A DNA stretch of 64,000 bases from Seminavis robusta (taxonomy: Eukaryota > Bacillariophyta > Bacillariophyceae > Naviculales > Naviculaceae), in assembly GCA_903772945.1 (NCBI GenBank), contig CAICTM010000357.1, positions 1 to 64,000 on the forward strand, in the 5' to 3' direction. The notes beneath the pieces are model-generated. The model ran no database searches. It was given only the letters and a program-made list of their open reading frames with translations, and was not told the origin of the DNA. Positions within the stretch are counted from its first letter, which is position 1, and each line of letters starts with the position of its first letter. Below, in pieces: positions 25,088 to 36,495 of this stretch. The position numbers and the translations under genes were made by a program.

Positions 25088-25424
25088 CAGCCAAAACAAC
25101 TCCCGCGGGTTCATTCTGCCTCCAAGAACTATACAATAGTCTAGAGTATGGTACCATCACGTCTCCGTTTCCGATCCTTTTCAAAGAAACAATAGAGGCG
25201 AGTTTGCTCCACCAACTTCATTGACAGGCGTTGCACCATGGAAAGTGGGATATCTGCTCGAGTCACTCTTCATCATTCTCGCCATAACCGGTGGCAAATT
25301 TAAAACAGCCAAAACAACTCCCGCGGGTTCATTCTAACTATACAAATAGTCCAGATGTATTGTACCAGTACGTCTCCCTTTCCGATCCTTTTCAAGGAAA
25401 CAACCGAGCTGAGTTTGTTCCACC
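25088..25424 (+). repeat. direct duplication of about 120 bp
   Basis: Copy 1 (25088-25214) and copy 2 (25306-25424) share long stretches, beginning CAGCCAAAACAACTCCCGCG and ending in GAGTTTG(C/T)TCCACCA, with scattered substitutions and small indels (roughly 85% identity by eye). The offset is about 218 bases. It lies in the promoter-side flank of the SET/oxygenase gene. No terminal repeats or coding content mark it as a known mobile element. Confidence 0.7.
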
Positions 25425-25669
25425 ACTCTGTTGATGCTTATCAGATCACTGGCCAGCCAGCGGAAGCGGTGGTGGGAAAGGCAACTCCCACGGGTTCACC
25501 TGAGGCGTTAGCAACTGCGTTAACTCATCCGAAATGTTTAATCACGGTACGAATGGCGTGCGCAAAAGCCGTTGGTTGGGTCCATTTCGATCCAGGATTT
25601 GAAGCATGCCACTTTCTTCATTGGCAGCAACACCATCGGAGGGCTCACAAAGAAGAACAAGGCCGAGAA

Positions 25670-27956
25670 ATGGTGTGCTTCAAAACTCTCTTGGCGCTTG
25701 CATCCTTACTGTTGTCTCCAGCTGTGGCAACAGAGCCGGCGACGGAGCCGACGTGTTCCAATAGCGAACCGACGTGTAAAGCCAAGATAACTCCTTCTCC
25801 CTGCAGGTAAAATCTTTGCAAGAATGTGTCTTTCGACCGTTGACTGGTGACATATTGTTATAACTAACTAATATATGTGTTCTTCCTTCTTTTCGCTTTT
25901 TGCAGTCTTTGGTACGATGGTCAGTTTGTGTTTTTTGGGGGCGACAAGGCAACCAAAGGAGTTATTGTAGGAGGGGCAGGAGACGTGGCCATTCCGTGGA
26001 AGAATCATGATCGATGGGCATTTACAGCATGGCACCGATACAGTGTCTTTTATGAAGGCAACGAGAAAGACTCTCATGTCTTTGCACCAGGATTGACTAC
26101 GCCATTGGAATGCCACGCTCGGTTGGCCAATTTGAATGCCACGGATCCTTCCCTTTACCGACAATCTGCCACCATTGGAACGACTGGTGATGTCAATTAT
26201 GCTACTGAATCCAGCGAACCTTTGCGAGCCAATCGGGCACTTGTTCGTGGAGACCCTGTTTACACCAATTGCCGACATCCTGATTTATCATCCAAAACAT
26301 TCTTGGAAGAAATCCCTCACTATGAGCCAGGCTATTTTCGGCAGAAGTGTACTTGTATTGATGTCATTGAGCCAGCTCCCAGCAACATTCCAAATGCTGG
26401 AATGGGCGCCTTTTCCAAGTACATTGTGCCCAAGGGCCATCTCGTCACGTTTGCCAGTCTCATTCACATGCGCCAGTCAGAGTTACACAACAAAACATCC
26501 GGTGAACATGAATTGCTCCTGAACTACGCATTTGGCCATCCCCAAACACAACTCTTATTTCTGCCTTCTGCCAAGGGCGTCAACTACATCAATCATGCCG
26601 CGGAAGGACATGAAGCGAATGTCAAACTCGCGTGGTCCTTGCCTCAAGGGGAATCGATTGACGAGTTTTTCGATGAATTGCCAAGCCATGTCATGTTTTC
26701 GCGATCAGAGCAACCAGTACATTATGTCAAGTATGAGGCCTTGAGGGACATTGCTCCCGGTGAAGAGATTCTACTGGACTATGGCAAAGAATGGGAGGAG
26801 GCATGGGCCAAGTATGTCGAGGGATGCGGTGGGAATGATCGGGTTGCCTCATGTAAAAGCGAAAAACCATTTCGACACGTAATTGGTGTCCCAGAGGGTT
26901 TCTTTCCGCAACCGTGGCTCGATGGGGAAGTCAAAGAAGTGCCTACTAGAATGACTTGGGATACGCCGCCACTGGGAGCTGGAGAAGTCAAACAAGTCCA
27001 AGTGTTGGAGACTGGGGAGCAGCCAATGTCCTATGGGCACCGTGTGGGCTTGCCAAAGGACTTTTCCAAAAAAATGCTGGAGTATGCCGATCGCTCCGGT
27101 ATTACAGACATTATGCGAAAGTATATCACGGAAGGTCAACCCTTGGAACAAAATGGTCAGGAACGAACTCTGATCAATGGTGGGGTTTGGTGGGCCAAGA
27201 GGTTTGACTCAGAGTGGCAATCAAATGTAAGTATTGCAATGAGCCTGTGAAAAAATTCATCTCTGCTCTAATGTCGTACTCCTTGAACCAACTAACAGAT
27301 GCACTACATCACTCCTGATGACGAACGGAGCAACAACGACTTCTTGTCGGCTCTTGGGGAAGCTGGGTTTGACCAAGTCCTGGACGGAATAGGCAAGCAC
27401 TTTGGCTTGGATGGAATCATTTGCTATTACGCTTCGTTCATCGCCGTATCGCACTGCAGCGGGAGCTACCCACACGTGGATGCGGAAAACTCAAACGGAA
27501 AGGCCTTCAACTTGATTTTTCCGGTGCTCCAGGCCAACGAGTCCACACCCGAGTTGATGCTTGGCGAAGATCATTTTGGTCCAACAGTAATCCCTTACCG
27601 TTATGAGCCTGAGGCCGGTATCCTTCTGGGCGATGACGGTACGTACGATTTCCAGCGGCCTGGTTGCTCGTTTACAATCACACCTGACCTCACCATCCAT
27701 ACTTGACGCACTCTTAGGTGTTCATCATACTGCGCCATCGGACTACAGAGGCACAGATCAGATGCGTATGGTTATCAGCGTCTATATGGCCGATATCAAT
27801 GAAGATAACCGATGGCAGGTGTTTTGGGATGAACACATGGATCCCCCCTATCCTCGTGTCCGAACCAGGATGCGATATCTCATGCGGAATGCAGGCAGAG
27901 ACTGGAAAGCTGGCACAGACAACAAGCTTCCTGTCCGGGATCAGTCGTTTGCCTAA
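25670..27956 (+). CDS. secretory protein fusing a SET domain to a 2-oxoglutarate/Fe(II)-oxygenase-like domain
   Basis: Exons 25670-25806, 25906-27226, 27299-27638 and 27718-27956 join in phase to 678 residues. The start MVCFKTLLALASLLLSPAVA is a clear signal peptide, followed by a Cys/Thr-rich spacer. SET motifs are in order: GMGAFSKYIVPKG near 210, NYINHAAEGHEANV near 275 (the NHS-x-PN position) and GEEILLDYG near 330. No pre-SET or post-SET cysteine cluster is evident. The C-terminal third has YPHVDAEN (HxD) near 546, HHTAPSDYRG near 601 and an Arg at RMVISVYMAD, the metal- and 2OG-binding layout of the double-stranded beta helix. Substrates are unknown. Methylation plus hydroxylation of a secreted or ER-lumen protein is an inference. 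Confidence 0.75.
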
Positions 27957-28283
27957 CCAAGGAAGAGGAGTGTGCTGGAGGGAAAAGGAGCACCGTACCG
28001 GGCACGATGAGCAGCTTGTAAGGGATCTGTCAGCACGATTGTTTCCTGGCGCCTACTATCTTTTCCTTTGACGACTATATACAAGATAAGCATCTAGCGT
28101 CGAGAAATAAACCACTTCTTTTGGCTATCGGCGACTATCGGAGCGACTCTTGCTGTTGCCAGGCCCGCCATCCCTCACAGGCAAATAATTCTGAAAGACT
28201 TGCTTGCGTTGACCATGGCCAAAGCTGGAATATGGATGAAACACTCACCCGCCAACCTGTCATCGTGGGCCTCCGACCTTATT
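27957..28283. other. convergent intergenic gap
   Basis: 327 bases between the SET/oxygenase gene and the LRR gene, which read toward each other. No feature seen. Confidence 0.4.
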
Positions 28284-30296
28284 TCATAGAGGCAACACCC
28301 TCGGGCGCTTAGTAGGTCTCTGTTGGTTGCTTCTGTTGCCACCACTCTTGGCCCAGGAATCTGGGTTTTGTTGCAGAAGCCCAAAAAGCAACCCAATTAT
28401 CACTGCATCTTCTTCAATCAGGATGAGGTTCCCATCATCGTCAAAATACTTTTCCATGTCCCCATCTTCAATAATATCATACTCTGGGTGTTGCAGCAAG
28501 CCACTTACAAAGAAATCTTCATTGGGTCGGGCGAGCAATTTGACCAAGCCTGCAACCGAACAATCCCGTGCTTTCTTTCTGCCAAGAGCATTCAGTGCTA
28601 ACAAGTAATTGATTTCCCTGCACCTTGCATGTCTCTGGGGTGTTCTGTTAGGATAACACAAACGATTGCTCTGTCCGAAGAGGCACAGCCCGAGAGTTGT
28701 ATTTGTTTGCAACAATTCTGCCAGCCCTGGCTCAAAGCTGGTGATAAATTGCTCATGGTTGTCAGCCCTACCGGTTCTGCACTTCTCTGGTAGCACTTCG
28801 AAAATCAGTTCTTCTAAACTGTGATCATCAGGCCTCAAAATGTCCCAAAGCCGGTCGAGGTATACCTCAGGAAACCTCCGCAGTGTCAAAGACCTTAACT
28901 GCTTGGACTGTTGAACCAGAGACAGGATATGCTCACAGCAGATATCGGAGTTCAGGTGGCTGTCAAAGGTTGACAATTCCACCATTTCCAGAGTTGGCAA
29001 TTGTGACAACAAGGTGATCAATGCAAGTAGGCTGTCAGAAGGTATATACCCATACTGGACAGTAAGTCCTTTCAAACTTGCCCCGTTTCGTGCAGCACTT
29101 GAGGCTACCGAAGTGAAAGGAAAGTCTCCTTCCAGACTACAGCCAGACAATGTCAGCTTTGTGGCTCCATTTGGAGACAGGAGCAATGATACCAGATCTT
29201 GAAATATTCCTGCGAGAAGAAAACCCGAAAGTTCCAAAGAAGCAATTGGAGATCGTCTGTGTTCAATTCCTTTCACTAAATCTTGCAGCATCAAATTATC
29301 ATAGACTCCGTTCGGTTTCCAGGGGCAGTGCAATTCGAGATGCTCCAGTTGAAGCAAGTTTGCCGCGAGAGAGCACACTGACTGACGCGCATCTTTGGAA
29401 TCGTTCATCAAGATTGATGGAAGCGATAGTTTGAGAATTCTCAGGTGCGTCCCATTATTGGCAATGGACCTGGTCAGGCTAGGAAAGACTTCACCAACGG
29501 GACCTTCGTAATGCCGGGGCAACTCCAGCTCCGTTATGCGAGGCATAACAATGACCAGCGCCTTGACATACCCTTTTGAAACGTTCTTAAGAACGTGAAG
29601 GTGGCTAAGACGATGAGAAACGGAGTCTTGAGCATAGTAAGCAACTCTATCGATGATGTCCTTGGAAAGACCATCAAAGCTGCAAATCTGCTGTAGCCGG
29701 TCAAAATCATAGGTCACGGGAGCATTGTCAAGTAGATTGGAGAGAAAGCACTTCAAAAAGGGCAGTTCCCCTTCGTCGTAAGGGTTGCGGGAAAGGTTTT
29801 CCAGGATGGATTGGACCTCCTGTTCACCCAGACACGAGACGAGCTCTGGGCATTCTTCAATCAAGTACACGAGGACACTGGGTTTTGGTTCACCCGTCGC
29901 AGCCAATTCCAAGTTGAAGAAAGTGTCATAATGATGAAGTGTCATTATTGTCGTGGCTTCCAAGGCTTGAGGAGCCAATTCATGTACTTTTTTCACAGCT
30001 TCCAAGTTGGCTCCTCGTGATACCAAAATGAACAAGGGGTAGAACCTGGCACCCTCGTAAACATCAGGGTACCATTGAAAAATGCGGAACTTGAAACTTT
30101 TTGGCCCGTAGATCCGTAAAGAAGCAAACTCAGGATAGTCCGCCAGCACGTTGGTCATTGTACTGATTACTTCACTGTTTTCTTTGTCCAGTAGAGCAAG
30201 GAGGCGCCGCCATCCCTTGAGCTTGGCAATCGGCATTTCATCAGTGTCGCTTTCCTCATCGCTGCTGGTACTCGTGAGGCTTTCATCGTCGCTCAT
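28284..30296 (-). CDS. leucine-rich-repeat protein
   Basis: Intronless gene of 670 residues with an acidic Ser/Asp/Glu start (MSDDESLTSTSSDEESD). Residues about 60-190 show ankyrin-like helices (FILVSRGANLEAVKKVHELAP). From about 270 onward there are irregular leucine-rich repeats of the RI/LRR_6 type: HLRILKLSLPS, QLEHLELHCPW, TKLTLSGCSLEG, TLEMVELSTFD, QLRSLTLRRFP and SLEELIFEVL. A Lys/Arg/Pro tail ends it. No signal peptide or membrane span is seen, so it is probably a cytosolic or nuclear scaffold. This layout is frequent in large diatom LRR families; a specific role cannot be read. Confidence 0.8.
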   Translation of the reverse strand: MSDDESLTSTSSDEESDTDEMPIAKLKGWRRLLALLDKENSEVISTMTNVLADYPEFASLRIYGPKSFKFRIFQWYPDVYEGARFYPLFILVSRGANLEAVKKVHELAPQALEATTIMTLHHYDTFFNLELAATGEPKPSVLVYLIEECPELVSCLGEQEVQSILENLSRNPYDEGELPFLKCFLSNLLDNAPVTYDFDRLQQICSFDGLSKDIIDRVAYYAQDSVSHRLSHLHVLKNVSKGYVKALVIVMPRITELELPRHYEGPVGEVFPSLTRSIANNGTHLRILKLSLPSILMNDSKDARQSVCSLAANLLQLEHLELHCPWKPNGVYDNLMLQDLVKGIEHRRSPIASLELSGFLLAGIFQDLVSLLLSPNGATKLTLSGCSLEGDFPFTSVASSAARNGASLKGLTVQYGYIPSDSLLALITLLSQLPTLEMVELSTFDSHLNSDICCEHILSLVQQSKQLRSLTLRRFPEVYLDRLWDILRPDDHSLEELIFEVLPEKCRTGRADNHEQFITSFEPGLAELLQTNTTLGLCLFGQSNRLCYPNRTPQRHARCREINYLLALNALGRKKARDCSVAGLVKLLARPNEDFFVSGLLQHPEYDIIEDGDMEKYFDDDGNLILIEEDAVIIGLLFGLLQQNPDSWAKSGGNRSNQQRPTKRPRVLPL

Positions 30297-30865
30297 TGTT
30301 GCTATGTGTCATGTGTCAATGGTCAATGGTTTTTAATGGTTTGCTTATGTTCTGGCTGGCTGGATCCAGTGTTCTGTGCATAAAAGATGTACCTTAGCGC
30401 ATTCACCACCACCAACTACAAACAGCTTGGGGCTGGCTTATACAACCATTTATTGATGGAGCACATGTGCGACCCAACTTCAAAGAGCCGTTGATGACAA
30501 TGACTTCACCACCCCACAACGTTCTCTCGCACTTCTTTCCATTTCTTCTTTGGTGCAAGAGAAGGCCAATCAGGAAGGAGGAGCCTGTTGTTGAAAGTAT
30601 AAGGACTGCCTCTCTCTCTCAGCACATTATTCTGAGAGTGTCATTATCTGCATCGATTCGACAGCCAGCAGGAGTACGAAAGAGAGAAGAGGGTGATCGG
30701 CTTATCACCTACTTCATTCACGGGAATCAATCAACCCAGCACTAGCTAGTACACGACAAAACAATCCGCAAAAGCACACAAGAGGGTATTCAGTCCCACC
30801 AGATTGATTATTTCTCTGCCAAGTTGTTTCCTCTCTGGCGTGGAGACGAAACCAACATTAGCTGA
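30297..30865. promoter_or_regulatory. divergent region LRR gene / BET1-like SNARE
   Basis: 569 bases between two divergently read genes, presumably holding both promoters. No element could be assigned. Confidence 0.35.
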
Positions 30866-31294
30866 ATGCCGTCTCCGGCAAACGCACAACCCATGCATCA
30901 ACGCAAAAACGGCAAAGGCATGTACGCTCATCGAGGAGGCCATGGTGGCGACATTGAGAGTCGAGGCGGCGGCCGTAGCGCCCGTGAAACCAATGCTGGT
31001 ATCATGGAGCAGCAAAACAACGAACGAATCTCGGAGCTCAGCGAACAAGTGGCCCGTCTAAAAGGATTGACAATTGACATTGGCAATGAAGTGCGAGAGC
31101 AAAACTCCTTGTTGGATAGCATGCAAGATGGATTCGTGTCAACCCAAGATATGCTACAGGGCTCTCTTCGGCGCATTGGGACAATGCTAGAATCTGGAGG
31201 GGCGAAGCACATGTTGATGATGGTGGGCTTCTCCGTGTTTGTCATGTGCTTTTTGTGGTGGCTCATGGGTCACAGAGGACAACACGGTGTGTAG
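30866..31294 (+). CDS. BET1/SFT1-type Qc-SNARE
   Basis: Tail-anchored SNARE of 142 residues acting in ER-Golgi or intra-Golgi membrane fusion. After a Gly/Arg/His-rich head, residues about 45-112 form one SNARE heptad coil: NNERISELSEQVARLKGLT, then IDIGNEVREQNSLLDSMQDG with the zero-layer Gln, then DMLQGSLRRIGTML. A single hydrophobic anchor (MLMMVGFSVFVMCFLWWLMG) and six residues end the protein. Length and layout match BET1 rather than longer Qc-SNAREs. No intron. Choice between BET1 and SFT1 is not possible from sequence alone. Confidence 0.88.
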   Translation: MPSPANAQPMHQRKNGKGMYAHRGGHGGDIESRGGGRSARETNAGIMEQQNNERISELSEQVARLKGLTIDIGNEVREQNSLLDSMQDGFVSTQDMLQGSLRRIGTMLESGGAKHMLMMVGFSVFVMCFLWWLMGHRGQHGV

Positions 31295-31529
31295 TTTTAG
31301 TGGAGGTTTGAATGAATTTAAGAAACATCAGAATGGACGGGAGGAATGACAGTACAAAAAAGAGGCAGAAATGCTGACAAAATTGATATTCCCCACAACG
31401 GAAGTCGCAATCCAAATTTAATATACATGTATGTTCTTCATGTCGACAATACCGGTAGACTCAAGTTCTAGCATTTAGAAAGAATTAGATGCATGTGTGC
31501 GAGTCCATCACAGTTTATTTATACCATCA

Positions 31530-32952
31530 TTAGCCTCTTATCCATCGCCAGAGCTTTTGCCAAGCGGTGGCGTTGGTTTGAAACTCGACTTCGTCTACTA
31601 TATCTCGTCGCTTCTCTCGGATCAGGGTATCCGACCACATGCCGTACGATCCCTTGGCCGCTTCGTACTCCAGCTTGCCCAGTCGATCTAGATATTTCAC
31701 GTCCTTTCGTATAGTGTCGAGTCCCTGGGTCGCATCCACAATTTTGGTGCCTTCTGTGTGAAGAGATTTCATAAACATTTCGCTTTCCGCCGTTGCGTGT
31801 CCGTACCGCACCAAGGGAGTCGCCAAGTCGGTCGCAAATAGCTGAAACAGAGACGGTCTATAGTACAAACGACCCACTGCAATTTGTTGCTCTTGTTGTT
31901 CCTCTGCTCCTTGTTGTAGGTTGTCTTTTTGCAGTGATTGCTCCAACTCCGGCAAGATGACCGTGACATCTCGTTTGTTTCTGTGATTTGGCTCCATAGT
32001 ATTGTTGTGAGCATTACCAGTACCAGTGGAGGGAGAATTAGGGACCCTTCTCCCAAGCAGTTGGAGAGTCACCTTGGTCTTGTCACTGGCCAATCTCTGA
32101 AGCCACTCTCCACGTTGATAATCAGTGGATGCATAGAATGGAGGAGCCGATAACCCAGCTGCAATGTTGTGGTGGTTTGGCAGAAGAATTATTATTTGTT
32201 AGTATCGTATCCTTGGTGGGAGAATGAATGATTGAATCGATCTGCACCTCAATCAGTTCTGCTAGAAAAACTAGCATTGGTGCGTACCTATTTCTACTTT
32301 GATCAAATCACCCTCTGGGTTGCCTGTGACCTGAGCCGACGGGGCTGCTCTGGTTCCAAATTCGTACATTTCTCTGTTGAGCACCCGCCCAACTGGAGAT
32401 AGGTGCCTGACATAGCATATAATGGGTTGCCCCGCCTGATCGTTTTCTTCTGTCCTGATGAGCCTGGCTCTCAAGCGTTTTCTACCCACAAATAGTCGAG
32501 CTGTTGAATTTTTAATATCCAAACAGAGGCTGGGTTGAGAAAAAAATGATTAAAAAAATGATACCAAAGCATTCTACGAACCAGAAGTTCACCAAGTTTC
32601 TTTTTCGATGCATCAATTACTTCTCTTGTTTCCTTTCCATCGTGCTTGATTCTCGCTTACCTGGAATGTCGGCGACACTTTTGTAGCGAAAGAACAGTGG
32701 TGTATTGGAGAGGCCGTAGGCAGCAAGCAGCGTGACAGTGGCCACGGTACCATATCTTGCTGCCACCAAGTTATTATTGATAGCATCTGAGAAAGCATTC
32801 ATGCCTTGTCCCACGGCATTTCTCACCGTCGTCTCTGTGGAGGGTACCTTGCTCATTTTTTCGATTTCGTGTTGGGTATCCTGATTGGCAGAAGTGGATT
32901 GTTGCTTTCCATTTTGGCGGGTTGTTCCTCCTCCATCATCATCCTGGTTCAT
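31530..32952 (-). CDS. C3orf33-like protein with SNase-like fold
   Basis: Exons 32661-32952, 32288-32500 and 31530-32158 join to 377 residues. The second exon acceptor was chosen at CAACAG because it yields SVADIPARLFVGRKRLRARL, which follows the animal C3orf33 pattern SVxDIPxRF..K..LRGR. Later landmarks are LIKVEIAGLSAPP, GEWLQRLASDKTKVTLQLLG, VGRLYYRPSLFQLFATDLA, RYGHATAE and KLEYEAAKGSYGMW, the last resembling the end of staphylococcal-nuclease-like folds. An N-terminal hydrophobic segment (TVATVTLLAAYGLS) near residue 75 may anchor it in a membrane. Catalytic nuclease residues are not evident. Function is unknown in any lineage I know of. Confidence 0.7.
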
Positions 32953-33647
32953 TTTCCGTTTGGACTCTTTTGTGCTCTCCACTAGCTAGCTTGGGTGGGC
33001 AAGCAACTGAATAATCAGACCTCCAGAGGGCTCTTCCAACCGTACAGTAGTAACAAATTCGTCTTCCTGCCATGTTATTGCTGTCGTTGGTTGGGCGTCT
33101 TCTCTTTGCCTCTTCGAAGCTCGGTTCTCTTTTGGATCGCGAGCTAATCACGGTTCAACCTGGAATGAACTTGGCGCGTCATCAGGGACTCAAGTTCTTG
33201 GCACCTTGCAGCTGCCAAGTCCACTCAGACGTAAGAGATGGGGTAAATACTTTGTTGTTAAAATTGAAGCACAAAATACTAAATTTACTTTATCCCCCTT
33301 TATCCACTCCAGCCGGCATCGTTCTTCAGGAACTGCTTCACAATTTCTGATGCGCATCATGCGATCCACTTTGCCCTTGCCCTCTGCATTCTTCTTCCAA
33401 ACATCAAGAAACAAACAAAAAGACAGAGCAGCAAAACAGAGCAGCTGATACCGTAAAGCGACGCGTCATACTATACTATACTCCTCTGCTTGTTCTCTGC
33501 TTGTTCGTTGCTGGACTTCTCGTTGCTCCATCCAGCTCAGAAGAAGAGAAGACGAAAGGAAAGCATACAGTTCTCATAAACAAAATCAGGAAGTGAAGAG
33601 AAAGCGTATCATCAACCAAAAGAAAAAGAAACTCCACTTGATTTACC
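32953..33647. promoter_or_regulatory. divergent region C3orf33-like / plastid protein
   Basis: 695 bases between two divergent gene starts. Small frames on both strands have no features. It presumably holds both promoters. Confidence 0.35.
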
Positions 33648-34460
33648 ATGATGATGACAACCATGATGAAGATCAAGATTGCGCTACTATCGTGTCTGTC
33701 CATTCATTTTGGTAGCGCCTTTCAAGCCCCGTTTCCACAGCATGGAACAAAAACCACCATGAGAACCCCGAGAACTCCAACGGTTCTCTACTACAACGAC
33801 GACAACCACAGCAGCAACAACAACAACGACGATGACTTTGACCTGAGCACCTTGGAACGACGCATTGGAAATCTTCGCTTACAAATTCTAGAAGAAGATC
33901 TGCAACGACCCCCCAACGCCAGTTTGGGTCCCAAGGAATTCGTCACGGCACTCTTGCAGGGCATTTTTCACAATGAAGATCCTCGCCCCGATGCGGGATT
34001 TATGCTCCTCTTGCGATGTTCCACGGAACAATGGGCCAGCAAGTGTCTTCAATCCATTGGAGCGCCCAAAGACTATGACAATCTCGATACGGCCGCGTCG
34101 GCACTGGGAGCCGCCATTGGACGACCACACAATCAATATGCCATTCTTGTAGGGGAAGGCGAGGAAGAAGACGATTACGTCTTGGAGGATGTCAATAACA
34201 GCATTCCTCAAGATCACACATTTTACATTGACTTTCCAGGAGAAACTCTGGATTTCTTGGATGGAACGGCGTGGGTCAATGTCGAATTCCGTGACGCCAG
34301 TAGCGATGACTTGTTGGTGCTCATGGGATGGCAACTGTGTCAACGACCCGATGGGGCATGGCTGGTCGATCAAATTGATTGGCAAGATTACAGAGAAAAG
34401 TACCGCCCTGGAATTGGTCGATCCGAATGGATGGGAACCTACGAGGGAAGAAGAAGGTGA
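33648..34460 (+). CDS. plastid-targeted protein, unknown function
   Basis: Intronless gene of 270 residues. The start (MMMTTMMKIKIALLSCLSIH) is a signal peptide ending at GSA-F-QAP, with Phe25 at the cleavage site followed by a Ser/Thr/Arg/Pro-rich transit-like stretch. This is the bipartite plastid import signal of diatoms. After a low-complexity Asn/Asp linker, the mature part is acidic and ends in a compact domain with LMGWQLCQRPDGAWLVDQID and WQDYREKYRPGIGRSEWMG. Membrane spans are absent after the leader, so it is probably stromal. I do not recognise the family. Confidence 0.75.
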   Translation: MMMTTMMKIKIALLSCLSIHFGSAFQAPFPQHGTKTTMRTPRTPTVLYYNDDNHSSNNNNDDDFDLSTLERRIGNLRLQILEEDLQRPPNASLGPKEFVTALLQGIFHNEDPRPDAGFMLLLRCSTEQWASKCLQSIGAPKDYDNLDTAASALGAAIGRPHNQYAILVGEGEEEDDYVLEDVNNSIPQDHTFYIDFPGETLDFLDGTAWVNVEFRDASSDDLLVLMGWQLCQRPDGAWLVDQIDWQDYREKYRPGIGRSEWMGTYEGRRR

Positions 34461-34902
34461 GACTCGACTAGGAAGCTCTCTCGTGGTGAGTAATCGAATC
34501 GACGTTTGACTTGACAACAAGGAATGAATGTTATGAGGCAGTCAGAGGAATCGAATCTCTTCTGTGCCGTGCCGTGCCTTTGATTGTGGTTTCGTATACG
34601 TTTACAATGTACGGATGTGAGTGACCTAGCAACTTGGATGTAAAACAATGATAGACAGTTCAACTATAAGCTTGGCCCTATTCCGGTAGTAGAGAGAGAA
34701 GTGGGATTTGCAGGTTCCCCAAATGTTTCATTGGTCAGGCCAAGAGCGGAAAGAAAAGTCTTGGTTACATGGTTGGAAGAACTGACCACTGTTTGGATGG
34801 TAGTCTACTACATGTCCTCCAGTTATACACAACACACCCTAAGTTGCCATTGGGAGGTTGCTGACGCAAATTAATCCATGCTGCCAGAACCGTGACTCTC
34901 AA

Positions 34903-35399
34903 GAGTCTTCCTCGGCTCCCAGCCACCGCCTCAGCTGTCCGCAATCTGGTTGGCATGGGCAGTTCACTAGGACTATTTAGGTACGACCAAATACACCTAG
35001 AGTATGTAGTGTCGAAACGATAGTGCTAGCAGTGGGGAACAACGGTGATATCCAGTGCACCAGTGCACCAATCCAAAACCGTTGGAACCCAACATTGAAC
35101 TGAGAAGCCCCTAAAAAAAAAGGACATCATTGTCCTCTTCCTTTGGTGGCTGCTCCGAGCAATGAGTGGCTCCTAGCACTATCTGCAGTGGCAGCCAGTC
35201 CAATTGGAGCATGTGTGCTACCACATTGCTCTGCTTAGAGTCATGGCTACAGGAGTCTTCCTCGACTCCCAGCCACCGCCTCAGCTGTCCGCAATCTGGT
35301 TGGCATGGGCAGTTCACTAGCTAGGACTATTTAGGTAAAAAAAGGACATCATTGTCCTCTTCCTTTGGTGGCTGCTCAGAGCAATGAGTGGCTCCTAGC
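34903..35399 (+). repeat. A-B-C-A-B repeat block
   Basis: Unit A occurs at 34903-34983 and 35253-35337 (about 80 bp, GAGTCTTCCTC(G) start, ending TATTTAGGTA). Unit B occurs at 35113-35177 and 35337-35399 (A-run then GGACATCATTGTCCTCTTCC). Unit C occurs at 35186-35252 and again alone at 36496-36562. By eye, copies differ at only a few positions, so the spread is recent. The order suggests a ~350-bp element duplicated in tandem and trimmed. No coding capacity or terminal inverted repeats were found. Confidence 0.7.
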
Positions 35400-36495
35400 T
35401 AGCTACCAGCCAGAAGACTGGTTCCATTGCTCAAGACAGGTTCCATCCTGGGTGGTCCCTGGAATACCACGGAACAGTTCTTTTTGGCTTCTTGGCATGG
35501 AAAATGTCACTGAATCAATCCTGCCGGACGCCCGTGAAAGGAGAGTGCATGAAACAAGGTCAAGTCCAAAACAAGCCACCAAACATCATTTTTCTTGTCA
35601 CACCTCCCTCCTCTAAAGTAGATGTACTTTGTCATTCTCATGGTAACATTCAGAAGGTACTCCTCTATAACTACTTTGTCAATATTGGCATGCCCGTCGC
35701 AGCGGTATTATCTAGAAGTCTATTTGGTTGCTGTGTATTTACTCAGCGGCTAATAAACTGGAGGAGTCCATTATCTCGTCTTTTTGGGACCTTCCTCCAT
35801 CAGTGGTGGTTGTGGAAGCCATTTCATGGGCCCAAAACCAACTGTGCATCCCTCAGTGTCACTACCAATGGGTACAAGGAAGTGTTCCGTGTAATAAAGC
35901 ACTTCCTGCAGTGGTACAGAGGATTCATCAACGGCAAAATATCTGAGAAAAGCGAATGTTTCCATCAAAGGAGTAGCCAGTCAACAACAAGACGATCGCT
36001 CGATCCAACTGCGATTGCTACCACTACGGAGACAACAACAACGACAAACCGTTAATGCTACTACTACCACTCACTCTAATATACCACTACAACGGTCGTC
36101 GACACGATATCGGCGACAGCATCCTGTCGGCACTCGGAGAGAGTTCCAATGTTGATTGTTGATCCACAGATCCACACTTCTATCGATATTAAAACAAAAT
36201 TGTCCACTAGCTAGCATTATGTGACCACTAAAAGAAAATTTAGCTAGCAGTACAATCCCTTGTGGTTACCAACTAGCTAGCTAGTAGAGTACATGATAGT
36301 TTGACAACATGGTTGATGAGTGTCGCCTCCCTCAAAGGAAACATGATGAATACGACAGCAGAATGCAGGGATGCAAAATGTGGAGGGACTCAGGTCAAAG
36401 ATTTAGAGTGGAAGTTGAAGAAGACTTAGATTATACTTATTATCTTAAAGATGAGAATACTCTGGTTCCGTAACCGGTCCTGAGACTGGTAGCTA

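Noticed and set aside
31938-32153. Other short plus-strand frames over the C3orf33-like gene
   Set aside because: Shadows of the minus-strand exons.
35492-36055. 187-codon plus frame in the repeat-rich intergenic region
   Set aside because: Mixed composition, no motif, Thr-rich simple-sequence end; probably chance.
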